A stretch of 64,000 bases of DNA from Trichosporon coremiiforme (lineage: Eukaryota > Basidiomycota > Tremellomycetes > Trichosporonales > Trichosporonaceae), in assembly GCA_039545355.1 (NCBI GenBank), contig BCJJ01000003.1:1054001-1118000 (forward strand), given 5' to 3'. Position 1 is the stretch's first letter. Each line of letters begins with the position of its first letter. Made by a program: the position numbers and the translations under genes. Below the pieces are notes generated by a model that had not been told where the DNA came from, did not search any database, and saw nothing but the letters and a program-made list of their open reading frames with translations. Below, piece after piece: positions 42,973 through 54,102 of the stretch.

Positions 42973-45900
42973 ATGAGGGGGTCTCACGAGCCGCAAGCCA
43001 CGGGGCTGGGCATCCATGACCCGTCCCAGTCCCACAACTCGACGCCGACACAGACGCCGCGCGCATCCCAGCGCCTGTCTGGCGTGCACTTCCCCCTGCC
43101 AACGTTCGTCGCGACCTCGCCTGTGACACCGCACGCCGAGGCGAACGGCGTGCACGGCCATGGTCACGGACACCCCACTCGCGCCCCCCGAGGGCACGAC
43201 AACAGCCGCGTGCTCGACCGTATCTCGGCTCTGCTGCACAAGGACGATCACCATGCCCCGCATGCCGATGCCTCCAACTCGCTCCAGGTGCCCATCGTCC
43301 ACGCAAGCGGGACGCCGACGTCCGAGCCGAGCGCGCACAGCTTCGAGATCGAGTTCAAGGACCGGCCAGCGCTCAAGGTCCTCGTTGTGACTTGGAACAT
43401 GGGTGACGCCCTCGTAAGCTATCGAAGCTCGCAACAGCTAATCCGCAGCCTAAAGGTGATTTATCGGTTCTTCTCGGTCATGTGCCGCCGTACGAGGCGC
43501 CGGAGAAGACAGACGAGCTGTGCGAGTTATCCGTCGAGAACAAGCACCCTTACCACATTGTTGTTGTCGCTGCGCAGGAGTGCCCGACCCCGAGTGGCGT
43601 GCCCCGCGGTCTTGGAGCAGGACTGCGCAAGGGTGTCCTCCCTAAGGTGGGTGTTGAGGGGCTGCGCGGCCGTGAGCCTAGTGTCGCGCTCAAGAAGGAG
43701 GAGCGTGATGCTGTCCTGAAGGAGATCCGCGAGAAGGGCAAGGAGTGGAAGGAGAAGGACGCAGCAGTCAAGCCCGACAAGGACAAGGAGCTCGCGGCGA
43801 AGCCGAGTCCGGAAAACGGGAAGAAGCCGACTGATAGCGGCACCAAGCAGTCCGACAGTAAGAATGGCCGTGATCGCTCGGCCTCCGCCTATGATAGGAA
43901 GGACGTCAAGTCGGACTCTGGGCACGCGAACGGCTCAGCCCAGGGCCACGGAAACAGTGAGGACGCGCGGTCACCGAAGATGTCTCCGCCGATGAAGGAC
44001 AAGGAGCTCGCGCGCGAGATGCAGGCGCCGTTCCACATGTCGCTGGACCGCGCGCTCGACCGCGGTCTCGAGCGCTTCAAGGACACTATCGATGTCGCCA
44101 TTCCGTCGCGCACCCGGACACCAAATGCCGACGAGTCCCTCAGTCCCGACGAGGAGGGCGGAGCGCTCAAGCCCAGCGCGCCCAAGGGATGGAGCTTCAT
44201 GCTCGAAGGTACGTAGCTCGCTTGAAGGTGACTAACGACAGAATGGTTTTGCGCGGGGCCACCAGTTCCGTGCGAGGCGACCCCGCAACCCGGCGTCACA
44301 GTCCATGTGCCCCAACCGCCACCGCTCCTCACGACACCATCCAGCGCGAGCACGAGCGTCATGCCCCTCCCGGAGATTGATGTTGGCGAGTCGCTGATGG
44401 AGCGCGAGGCGTCTCCGACCCCGCGCCAGACACCGTTACCCTCGGCATCGACCGTGTCATCGTCCTCGGCGTCGACGCCGAAGGCCACGCCCGGCCCGTC
44501 GGGGTCGATGGCCATCCCTGGCGCCTCGAGCGGTACGAATGGGACGAACGCGCATGCGTTGGGCAGGAGTGCGCTGGGGACCAGCGCGTTGAGCCCCAGC
44601 TCTGTGTCAAAACCGCCAATGCTGCACCACCCGACGCCGAGATCGCACCTCGGCGCTTCGTACGACAGCAATCGCTTCCTCTCTCCCCTGCACGATTCCC
44701 CGATGCTTGGCCGGTCGCCGACGCTGTCTCGCTCTCCAGTGGCGATCGACAGAGGCGACGAGAAGGAGGGCAAGGAGAAGACATACCGGCGCCCCGGCGC
44801 TGGGCCGTACGTGAACATCATCAAGGAGCGGCTGCTCGGCATGTACATGTCCGTGTTCGTGTACAAGGGGTGCAAGCACTTGCTCGAGGGCTGTGACAAA
44901 AGCTACGTGACGGCCGGACTCGCAGGTGGGCGTATCGGGAACAAGGGCGGAATCGGCGTCAGCGTGAATCTCGCGGGACACCGATTACTGTTCGTGAACG
45001 CGCACCTCGCCGCGCATGCCGACAAGATGGATGCGCGGTTAGCCAACATTGCCAAGATCAAGTCGGAGCTCAAGCTGAACGACTTCCTCGATGAGTCCGA
45101 TCCGCGGAAGGGCTTCGAGGACATCACCGACCGCTTCGACACGACGTTCTGGTGCGGCGACCTCAACTTCCGCGTCGACATTTCCCAGCTGCACGCCAAG
45201 TGGCTCCTCGACCAGAAGAAGTACCAGGACGCGCTCATGTTCGACCAGCTGCGCAAAGTCATGGCTGACCCGAACATTAATCCGCTACCTGGGTTCGAAG
45301 AGGCGCCGATCACTTTTATGCCAACGTTCAAGTACGACGTGTGGAAGAGCATGCGCGCGACAAACCGCGAAATCAAACGGAGCATCCGCCGCAGCAGGCG
45401 TGAGCGTCCCGAGCGCATGAGTTCCGACATGGCGGGCAGCTTCACGCTCGACGGTGTGCCCGAGCTCGAACCGCAGTCAACTGTCCTCGAGGAAGGGGAC
45501 GGCGAGATTGTCTCGTCGCCGATCGATATTGGCCCACGGCATGGACTGGCGGATTGGCAGTCGGCTCGAAGTAGCAGCCAGGGCGAGCACCACTCGACGC
45601 ACCAGCACAGCATGGATGAGAGTGTCGCGTCCACCCGGCCTTCGATCAGCAGCAGCTCCCGTCCCAGCTCGCGATACCGCTCCGGAACTTCAGCTGCCGA
45701 GAGCTACAAGCCGGGCTTAACGGGCCAATCGCACCACAGCATCGCGCACCCGATCAGCGGTATGAAGGAGAAGAGCAAGAAGCTCTTAGGCATGTTCAAC
45801 CTGGGCCATCGGCGAACGCCGACCAAGTCTCGGCCAGTGACGCCTCTGTCTCCGCCGCGGCGGCAGAGCATGGCGTCGTTCCGGAGTTCCCGCATGTCGG

Positions 45901-47375
45901 CCGCGTCGGACGAAGAGTCGACGTTCTCAGAAGAGGACTTGCCCTTCCGCCCCTTTGTCGAGGACGAGGGCGGTGTAAGCAGGCGCGCGTCCACTTCCAC
46001 CACCGGCTCTCGGCGCGAGCCCCGCGACCGCGACGGGGAGCGCTTGGAGCGACCAGAGCGACCAAAGCACACGCTCGGCCGCTCGCCGTCGGGTGCCTCC
46101 GTCGTCCCAGGCTCAGAGGACGACCTCGATTTCGACGACACAGTGGACCATCGTGTCGGCGTCTACGACACGAGCAAGAAGCAGCGCATCCCCTCCTGGT
46201 GCGACCGCGTGCTGTGGAAGTCGCACGTGATTCCCGACGAGGACGACGACAGCCTTCTCAGCTATGAGAGCGAGGAAGAGGTTGGCGCGTTTGTCAAGCT
46301 CAGCAACGCGCTTACGAACATCTCGGGGCGGTTTAGGCGTAGATCAAGTGCGAATTTGGAGTACACCGGTAGTCCCACTACGGCGCCCGTGGACGAGCTA
46401 CGGGCGAACAGAGCGAGCCTGAACCCGGCGCTGGGCATGACGCCCGCTGAGCCGAACACGAGAGAGCAGCTCAGCACCCCAGTGCCCATCGACTCCCCCC
46501 TCAGTCTGGTGGACGAGCCACCCCTCTTGCAGGAGCTGGATACGCCGACGCCGCGACGCTTCCCCTCCGATCCGGGACAGATGACTCAGGCGGACCCCGC
46601 CTCTGGAAAGATCGACACGGCGGCGGCTGACATGGCCCACCGCCCCCGCGAGAACACGACAGGCAGTGACCAGCTCCGCGTCACGATCGCGGACTCACCG
46701 ACGATTAACGGGGAGCCCGTACCCCCCTCCGAGTCTACGCCACGGCGCCAGTCAACCCGGCAACGCAGCGTGACCTTTGACGGACCCTCGGCCGATCTCT
46801 TTGTGCTCTCTGACCGCTCCGCGCTCGGCCTTTCTCAGCCTTCCTCTGGGGGTCCGCGGCGCTCATCTCGCGGCAGTGTCGATGGCTCGTCTGGTCCCGG
46901 CTCGCGGCGCGGCAGTCTCTCCCGGCGCGGCTCGATCGGCTCACGCAGCATCCGCAGCACGCGTTCCACTTCGTCCCGCTCTCGAAGACGCAGCGAGTCG
47001 CCCTCCTTCACCGCCCTAGGACATGCGAAGACGACCTCGGCGATCCCCGATTCCGTCCGCCTTCGCCGCCGCAGTGCCGGGGCCAGTTTCAAGCGCACCG
47101 ACAGTCTCGACCCATCGCACCCTAAAGAGTCGACAAACGCATTCACCAAGTTCCTCCGTGATCTGCCTGGCCGGTTCCACTCGCGCGTCTCGCTCTTCCA
47201 TGCCGAGCCGGAGGTGGCCCACAGGGAGGGTGAGGAGAAGGAAAGGCCTAGGAGGCACCTCGTCGGCGAGGTGCAGGTGCTGCACTATGACACGCTGGAT
47301 GACGCGGGCATGCGCCAGCTCGAGGGTCGCAGTGACCACCGGCCGGCCATCTTCGCGGCTGCTGTATACGTATAA
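42973..47375 (+). CDS. Inositol-polyphosphate 5-phosphatase with large disordered insertions
   Basis: Three exons (42973-43413, 43449-44208, 44242-47375) with 35- and 33-nt introns encode 1444 residues. The catalytic domain is in pieces: LKVLVVTWNMGDAL (about 134-147), HIVVVAAQECPTP (about 180), YVNIIKERLLGMYMSVFVYK (about 590), GRIGNKGGIGVSVNL, the signature FWCGDLNFRVD (about 703-713), RIPSWCDRVLWKS (about 1049-1061) and SDHRPAIFAAA (about 1431-1441). Catalytic Asp, Asn and His of the family are in place. The intervening segments are Ser/Pro/Arg-rich or acidic and look disordered. The family removes the 5-phosphate of PI(4,5)P2 or related lipids and inositol phosphates at cytosolic membranes. 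There is no Sac1 domain, so it is not a synaptojanin type; substrate is uncertain. Confidence 0.92.
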
Positions 47376-47739
47376 ACTTTAGCTTTATTAGAACAACATA
47401 GACGCTACGACGAGACGAAGACGATGCAGTATGCATTACGATACAGGATACAGGGTGCAGCTAACAGGTGCCAAAAGTGAGGAAGAAGGTCGCGTGCGTG
47501 GAGCGGCGCGATTATGCTAGGTTCGGATAAAGGGTTGGGGCTGGGTGGAGAGTTGGTTGAGGCCGAGGTAGAGGTTTGAAAGGATAAAGTATGGGTTCTC
47601 GTCAGAATCGACGAGGTAACGTGTCGTGATGCAGGCGTGATCGTGAGGTCGTATCGTGTCGCGACATAGTCCGAGAGTCCAGAAGAAAGTCCAGATACGT
47701 GTTGCGTGTACGTTGTATCTCACAAGCGATATGCCGCGC
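47376..47739. other. Convergent 3' gap
   Basis: 364 bp between the phosphatase stop and the KEN-box gene stop. A frame on minus (47517-47798) overlaps the last exon but has no recognisable content. I see nothing else. Confidence 0.5.
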
Positions 47740-48577
47740 TTAGGCCTGTTGTTTGTGTCAGCGCGCGTCAATCTCATCCTTTCGACCGCCCCGTGCACTG
47801 CGATCGCACGAGCGATGCTAATATGCGCACAGTCCGCAGTGATCAGGAAGTGGGACTTACGAAAACATCACGGAACCCCGCCGGTTCCTCCCCGCTTGCG
47901 GCGTACGCCTCGCTCGCGTCGAGGAGCACCGAGACGGCCCTCTGCTGGACCGGCCGCTTGGCCTGCATCTTCTTAGTGACGCCTCCGAGCGGCGCACGAG
48001 CCGACTTGACCGCGAGCGCGGGTCGCGGCGCGCCGTTCTCCTTGTCCCCGACGTCGCCCCGCGGCGGCTTGGCCACGGCTGAGGGAAGGCTAGCGGGGGA
48101 ATGAGCGGGCTCGTCGGTGAAGATCTGGAATGTACGTCCGCCTCCCGCACGCAATGGTTTGGCGGTGTTGGACGCAGGGACGGTGCCGGGTCTTCGCTGC
48201 GGCGCGAGGGAGCCTGATGATACGCGCAGCGGCTCGCGCAGCGGCATACCCTTTAGCGGCTTTGCATTCAGCGGCTTGCTGGTTAGCGGCTTCGCAGCCA
48301 ACGGCTTGGACGACAACACGCCCGGCTTCGGCTTGACGAGATTCTCCTTCACGGGCACGTCGACTCCTCCGACGGCGCCCAGGGTTTTCGGCTTGAGGAC
48401 CGCTGTCTTGACGGCCGTCGGGGGCAGCTGGGCGAGTGCACGTCGAATCGCTTTGGAAGGGGACGAGGAGCGTTTGGAGGTGGTCGAGGTCGAAGAGGAA
48501 GCGGAGGATGAGAGCGAGCGCGGCGGCGTGTCCGCGTACACGGCGAAGATGGCGCCCTTCTTCTTCGTGACGGGCAT
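47740..48577 (-). CDS. Lys/Ser/Pro-rich protein with two KEN boxes (possible APC/C substrate)
   Basis: Exon 1 (48577-47861) encodes 239 residues. The likely exon 2 (47745-47740) adds only Ala and a stop; its acceptor follows CTGACACAAACAACAG. The protein is basic and low in complexity, so probably disordered. It has KEN at 77-79 and at 179-181, the latter followed by RAPLGGVTKK. A run of KPL repeats (SKPL, AKPL, SKPL, AKPL, MPL) lies at 90-113. Two short related motifs, IFAVYADTPP near the N-terminus and FQIFTDEP near 150, could be docking elements. KEN boxes are degrons read by APC/C-Cdh1, so a cell-cycle regulator such as a securin- or sororin-like protein is possible; no homology can be claimed. 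A downstream alternative exon cannot be excluded. Confidence 0.65.
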
Positions 48578-48976
48578 GGTGTTTGGTGTAATGAGAGTTC
48601 AAAGGGAATTCGACTCTCGGGGAGTGGATCGCAATGTTTGTTTGTTGATGGGTAGGGGTACGGAGCAGGGGTAACAGTGTCGGTTGGCTGTTGATGACTG
48701 GGGGTCGATGCAAGAGGAATACAAGAGACGCGCACAGAGACGGACGCAGAACGCAGAGCGCAAGACGCAGAGATAGCAAAGAGCAAAACGGATCGAAAGG
48801 AAGAGCTGCTCGTCGATAGCAACAGAGTTGCTAGCGGTTGCCTGATCGGGCGTGCTCTAAGGACCCTCAGTGGCCCGTACGCCCGTCCTACTCCTGGTGC
48901 GGCGATCGGGAGCTTTTGCCAAACGACCCAAACACGCCCAGAAATCAACAAAAGTAAGGCGCGTGCCGGGAGTCGA

Positions 48977-48984
48977 TCACGTGA
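48977..48984. promoter_or_regulatory. E-box TCACGTGA
   Basis: Same 8-bp palindrome as at 12969, 173 bp before the SDR start. Confidence 0.45.
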
Positions 48985-49104
48985 GGACATCGGGCCCTCG
49001 CGCTTGACCTGGGTCCGGAACACCGGCCCGGGTGCCCGCGAGTTACCGTCGCTGGGCGAGGTCGAGTGGGCAACGACTTGTCCGCTTTTGCTCGCTTGCA
49101 GATC

Positions 49105-49110
49105 TATATA
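49105..49110 (+). promoter_or_regulatory. TATA box candidate of the SDR gene
   Basis: TATATA in the context CTATATATTC, 47 bp before the ATG. Confidence 0.4.
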
Positions 49111-49156
49111 TTCTCTCACATCGACACGGCCAGCTCAACACAGCAAGCGCAGCAAC

Positions 49157-50180
49157 ATGTCCCTCTCCAGAGTCATCCTCATCACTGGCGCGTCCTCGGG
49201 AATCGGTCGCGCGACGGCTGTCGGGCTCTCCAAGGCCTTCCCCTCTCCAACGCACCCCGAGCCCCTCGTCCTGGCCCTCGTCGGGCGTAGAAAGGACGAA
49301 CTAGAGAAGACGGCTCAGATGTGTCGCGAAGGAACAACGACTGAGATCCTCTCTGGAGACGTTTCGAAGGAGTCGGACGTCGACTGCATCTTCAACACGG
49401 TCAAGGAGAAGTACGGCCGCCTTGACGTACTCTTCAACGTGAGTCCCGCTCTGCCCGATGAGCCCAGAGTACTTGCCTTTGAGCATAAATGCTCGGGTAC
49501 TGCGCCTCTCTCGGCCCTCTTCCATGCCGTAGCTGACATCAGAACGCTGGCCTGAACACGACGGGAGGCCTGCCGATCGAGGACGTCGACATGGACAAGT
49601 TCCGGCAAATGGTGGACGTGAACCTGATGGGAGCCGTGCTTGTGAGTGAATGGGAGAATTCCCCGTACAAACTATCTGAGACTTCGTTAGCATCTAACCA
49701 CAGTGCACCGCCGCGGCCGTGAGGATAATGAAGGACCAGAAGCCGCAGGGTGGACGCATCATCAACGTGAGCTTCCGCTATGGGCCCGTAGCTGACCTCA
49801 GAACGGCTCGATCTCTGCTCACTCGCCGCGGCCAAACTCAACTGCTTACACGGTCACTAAGCACGCAATCCTTGGCCTGACCAAGTGCACCTCGCTCGAC
49901 GGACGCAAGTATGGCATCATGTGCACGCAGCTCGACATTGGCAACGCGTACACTGAGCTCTCGGCGCACAGCTCCAAGGGAACGCTCCAGGCAGACGGCA
50001 GCACGAAGGTCGAGCCGATGATGGACGCCGACAACGTTGCCAAGTCTGTCGCGTTCGTTGCTGGACTGCCGAAGGACGCGGACGTGCTCCAGTTCACCAT
50101 TATGTGGGTATCAGTTGGAGGAGGTGTGGAAATAAACTGACAACAGGGCGCCCGGTATGCCGTTTGTGGGCCGTGGATGA
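49157..50180 (+). CDS. Short-chain dehydrogenase/reductase (SDR)
   Basis: Five exons (49157-49438, 49543-49641, 49704-49766, 49802-50103, 50147-50180) encode 259 residues, the standard size of a classical SDR. Family elements are [16 protein letters not shown] (cofactor loop TGxxxGxG), [22 protein letters not shown] after intron 1, the active-site Ser in NGSISAHSP and Tyr-x-x-x-Lys in [15 protein letters not shown] after the second strand, with Arg at that position, suggests NADP(H) preference. C-terminal GMPFVGRG lacks a peroxisomal signal. It is probably a cytosolic oxidoreductase; its substrate is not inferable. The 104-nt first intron is longer than the others. Confidence 0.92.
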
Positions 50181-50476
50181 GCGTAACCAGCAGGAGGGGC
50201 CAGTAGTTGTAGTCGTATGCATGTGCACGATTCTGGGACACCGCGCTGGGCAGCGTAAGCAGACATTCGATGGAGGAAGGAGCATCGCTATTGCAGAGGT
50301 GGTCTCCGTCATATGGTGCCCCATAACAGCCAAAGCAACTTACCTCCACTTGCCACCGGATCAGGCACGGTGAAGCCGCCTGTGCATGCTGCGCGACTTT
50401 GTTGTCGCAATCGACACCTCATCTGTCCTCTGACACTTTCGCTTTCCGCATTGGCACTCATCACCCCGTTCCCGTC

Positions 50477-51842
50477 ATGGCCGGTAAGCTCGTTTGGTTT
50501 CTGTGACAGCTTACCATCAGGCTTTCGAGATGCGGGAGTCACAAAAGGTAAGCTTTCGGGACCCCCACGGAGCTGACGCCAGGTATCATGATGTTGCTGG
50601 GCATCACGTCGCTCGCGGTGTCCCTCCTCGACATGAAGACGTACATACACCTCCAGCTCGTGCCCCACATGATAAAGTACCATCAGGTGAGCTAACGTCT
50701 TCTTGCAGGAGCTGACACCAGTTCTGGCGCATCCTCGTGCATCCATTCGCGTTCGCGAACTCGACCGAGCTCGTCATGGGCGAGCTGCTGCTGTATAATA
50801 TCGGCGTCGGGATTGAGCGGTGAGCTTTTTTTTGTTGGTTTTTGTAGCTGACAATCAGATCGTTCGGGTCGCGGAAGTACGCCGTGAGCTTAGATGTCTA
50901 TGCCGATAGCTGACCCCAGTCCTTTGTCGTCGTCACCACGGGGCTGTCGACCGTGTTCTGCATGGCGGCGCTGATCCTCGGCCACCGTCTGGGTCTGAAC
51001 CAGATTCCCGCGGGACCATACGGACTCATCTTTGCCTTGTGAGCTAACTCCTGCCCTATTAGCTGACCCCAGGATGTGGCAGTACTACCGCACCGTGCCG
51101 GCACTGTACCGCTACCGTGTCTTCGGCATCGACTTCTCGAACAAGACGTTCCCCTGGATCTTCGCGGCGCAGGTACGCTCACATTTCGCCGTCCTAGCTG
51201 ATATCAGCTCTTCCTCTCGAAACTGCCCGGGTCGGTGCTCGCCGCGCTCGCCGGCCTGCTGACGGGCTACTTCTACCGCACGGACACGCCCTTCTTCCTT
51301 CCCTCCTTGCAGCGGCCGCGGCGGCTCTGGCGCCCGCTTCGTGCGTGGCGTATCCCATTGGCTCTGTATCGGCTGCTGGAGCGCGTGTTCTCGCCCATCG
51401 TCGGCGTGAGCCAGCCGCCGCGACGCTCAAACCGCGTCCTCCCCGGCCAGGTGCGCGATGCACCCGCGAGCGAGCTCGAGAACCGCGGCCTGCGCGGTCT
51501 CCTTGCCGCTCGCGCTGGACTCGATGTGCCCGCACCGAGACCGGCGGAGACAGAGGGCGACGAGACGCCGACACCGCCCACGGCCCGAGGAGCAATGGGC
51601 GAGTGGGTCGACGAGATGACGGGGCGCAGCACGCGCGCACCGACCGAGCAGGAGATCGCTGCGTGAGTTGTGCAAACCGTCCATAGCTGACAAACAGGCT
51701 CTCGAACATGTTCCCGAACCTCTCGCGGCCGGCTATCATCGACGCACTCCAGAGAAGGTAGGCTAGCGGGAAAGCCCAGCTGACGCGCAGTAATCACAAC
51801 ACGGCGCTGGCCGTCGAGTCGCTCCTCGAGCAGAGCACGTAG
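50477..51842 (+). CDS. DSC2: Dsc2-like pseudo-rhomboid with C-terminal CUE/UBA-type domain
   Basis: Ten exons (50477-50483, 50521-50547, 50583-50686, 50722-50819, 50859-50883, 50920-51038, 51073-51172, 51208-51662, 51698-51757, 51791-51842) encode 348 residues; the first exon is 7 nt. The rhomboid-like half has helices from MMLLGITSLAVSLLD onward, HLQLVPHMIKYHQFWRILVH, VGIERSFGSRKYA and LNQIPAGPYGLIFAL. Where active rhomboids carry GxSG, this has GPYG, so no serine protease is expected. A Pro/Arg/Ala-rich linker leads to a three-helix ubiquitin-binding module, SNMFPNLSRPAIIDALQRS with NTALAVESLLEQST. This plan matches Dsc2/UBAC2, a subunit of the Golgi or ER Dsc ubiquitin-ligase complex, which in fungi acts in membrane-protein turnover and SREBP activation. 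Phases close across all nine introns. Confidence 0.88.
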
Positions 51843-51977
51843 AATACATATGATATGGAGATGCAGGGTATACCACTTAGTGTCTGGGGGCGGTTAGGAC
51901 ACGCGGATCTTGGAAACCTACTGTTGAGTCATTCTTATCGAGGAGAGGGAGGCGGGAAGGAGGGACGGCGAAGATGA

Positions 51978-52379
51978 TCACTTCTTCTCCTCGGCCTGCG
52001 GCGCATCGCTCTGCTCCTGCTGGTCCTTCTCCATCTCACCGAGGTTCGCGAGCAACTTATCGAGCCGTCCCTCGAGGGTGTCAGCCACCTCTCCGGCCGC
52101 GTCGAGTTGCGAGAGGATACCCTCATAATCGAGCTCTCCGCCATCCTCCCCCTCAGCGCCGGAGGCAGCCCTTAGTGCGTCGAGAATAGGCTGGAGCGCG
52201 GCGCGGTCCGCGTCGTTCAGCTGCGAGAGATCAATACCCGCCAGAGGGTCGTCGACTTCCTCCTTCTTGTTGCCGTTCGAGGCGTTGTCGGCAAGCGCGG
52301 GGTGGGTGTTGGAGGGCTGGGCGCCAGGCTCGGTCGGCGCCATGGCCTGCTGCACGAGTTCGAGGTCTGAGAGGGACAT
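51978..52379 (-). CDS. Small acidic protein of unknown function
   Basis: A single exon of 133 residues starts at MSLSDLELVQQAM. The frame extends upstream to 52622, but the ATG at 52379 is the first followed by sensible sequence. The middle is acidic and disordered; two helical stretches (SQLNDADRAALQPILDALRA and ILSQLDAAGEVADTLEGRLD continuing LLANLGEME) could pair as a coiled coil. It ends in an EEKK tail. I do not recognise the family. No signal peptide, membrane helix or metal motif is seen. It lies between the convergent DSC2 gene (135 bp) and the divergent SNARE gene. Confidence 0.7.
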   Translation of the reverse strand: MSLSDLELVQQAMAPTEPGAQPSNTHPALADNASNGNKKEEVDDPLAGIDLSQLNDADRAALQPILDALRAASGAEGEDGGELDYEGILSQLDAAGEVADTLEGRLDKLLANLGEMEKDQQEQSDAPQAEEKK

Positions 52380-52821
52380 TGTGTTCGGTGTTGGTGTGTG
52401 AGTGAGGAAGGGTAAGGTGGAGTGAGCGACTTGGTCAGCGAACGTGATAGATTGCGTGCAGTCAGCCTGGGCTGCTGGGTGGACGCCGAGGACCGTCACC
52501 GTGGTACCGTGGGCTGACGGTGTGGGGTAGCAGGAGAGCGCGGGGAATTTGCTTCCGTCGCAGTCGTCATTGTTGCCACCGGACCTGAGACTCGGCCGAT
52601 CACTGCATTGCCAAGCGTGCAAGCGTCCTCCACTCTCACCTTTCCATCCTCGTCAACAACCATCCTCTCAGTTGCTTAGCTCTCCTTCGACCCTCGAGCT
52701 ACCTGCGACATCTCCTCGGATCTCTCTACCTTACTACTGCTCATCCCGAACTCCGGCCCCCCCGAAACCGACACTCCCTAACCCAACCACCAGCCGGCGC
52801 ACGGCCCCACAGCAGTGAAGA
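52380..52821. promoter_or_regulatory. Divergent promoter, small acidic protein and SNARE genes
   Basis: 442 bp without a gene. The right half is CT-rich, consistent with a leader for the SNARE mRNA. Confidence 0.45.
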
Positions 52822-54102
52822 ATGAGCTTCAACGACCTCGAGCGCGGAACCCGCTCCCCCCGGTCTGGGACGGGCTCCCCCGCCGCCGACCCCGAATTCA
52901 CGCGGCTGAAGGACACCGTCTCCCTGCAGGTGTTCAAGATCCAGAGTAATGTGACTGGCATCCAGAAGCTGGTCGACAAGCTTGGCGGTGCTGGCGACCA
53001 GGAGAACATGAGGAATACGCTGTGAGTAGATTCAGGATACGGTGGGCGGCCTGGGATGCCGTTTCTATTGGACTGCAGGTCGGCATCAAGACTGGAAGGC
53101 GATGGCAGGACGTTTGGTCTGGAGTGCTTCTGAACACGCAAGCGGGGCGGAGGTGCGATGTGGATGCGAGGGCTGTGCGCCCTGGTCATTTTGGTGGAAG
53201 TGTGGTCCACAATGCTTTACAGCTGCCTCAGGGGCTCGCCGATGGAAAGTTGCTTACTCCAGGCACAACCTGACGGAGGCGACGCGCGAGATGGTGAAGA
53301 AGTCGACGGGGGACGTAAAGGCGCTGGCGTCGTACCCGGCAGAGGTGAGTGACTCTTCTTTCCTGTCGCACCCTCAGCTGTCTCCACCGAGTACGAGCTA
53401 ACCCCAGGGCCCGCAAAAGGCGATCTCAGCCAAGCTCTCCCGCGAGTTCGCAGCCGCACTGCAGAACTTCCAGCGCGTGCAGCGCCTCTCCGCCGAGCGA
53501 CAGCGCGGCACGCTCGAGCCGGCGCGGCGCGCGCACGCCGTCTCAGAGGTCGCCGCCGAGGAGGAGCGCTCGCGCGGCAGCGTCGAGCTTGAGCCCGTCC
53601 AGCAGCAGGTGCAGGTGCAGCAGCAGGCGCAGGCGCCGCAGCTCACGCAGCACGAGCTCGAGTTCCAGGAGCAGCTCATTGCCGAGCGGGAAAATGAGAT
53701 CCGCGAGATCGAGTCGGGCATCCACGAGCTGAACGACATCTTCCGCGACATTGGCGCCATTGTCGAGCAGCAGGGCGGCTTAGTCGGTGAGTAACCCACG
53801 CCCGAGTTTGTGAGCAGCAGTGGAGCTTGCACAGCCACTGCGCACCGCAGCCCCACCACCTCTCGCAAGCTAGCCTCCAACGATAGAAGCTGACCCCAGA
53901 CAACATCGAGAGCAACATCATCTCCGTGTCGGGCAACACGCGCGAGGCCGCCGAAGAGCTGACAACCGCCCACGAGTACCAGCGCAAAGCGGGACGCCGT
54001 ATGGCGTGTCTCCTCATGATCCTCCTCATCGTCATCTGCGTCGTCATCCTTGCTGTGAGCTAGCGTCCCCCCGCTTCGAGCTGACCCCAGCTTCTGGCTT
54101 AA
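52822..54102 (+). CDS. Qa-SNARE, Pep12/syntaxin-7-like
   Basis: Five exons (52822-53021, 53263-53344, 53408-53786, 53900-54054, 54091-54102) encode 275 residues; the last exon carries three codons and the stop. The N-terminal three-helix region includes DPEFTRLKDTVSLQVFKIQS and SAKLSREFAAALQNFQRVQR. The SNARE helix runs from IAERENEIREIESGIHELND through IFRDIGAIVEQQGGLVDNIE, with the zero-layer Gln in the VEQQG segment, then the tail anchor MACLLMILLIVICVVILAVL. Tail-anchored Qa-SNAREs of this type drive fusion at late Golgi and endosomes. A Gln-rich insert (VQQQVQVQQQAQA) precedes the SNARE motif. Intron 1 is 241 nt, the longest found here. Paralog choice (Pep12, Vam3 or Tlg2) is not certain. 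Confidence 0.9.

Larger units (their letters stand above)
48578..49156. promoter_or_regulatory. Divergent promoter, KEN-box and SDR genes
   Basis: 579 bp without a gene. It contains the E-box TCACGTGA at 48977-48984 and, 47 bp before the SDR start, TATATA at 49105-49110. Confidence 0.5.

Noticed and set aside
53022..53262. 241-nt first intron of the SNARE gene as a possible snoRNA host
   Set aside because: No paired C and D boxes and no clear H/ACA hairpins; length alone is not enough.
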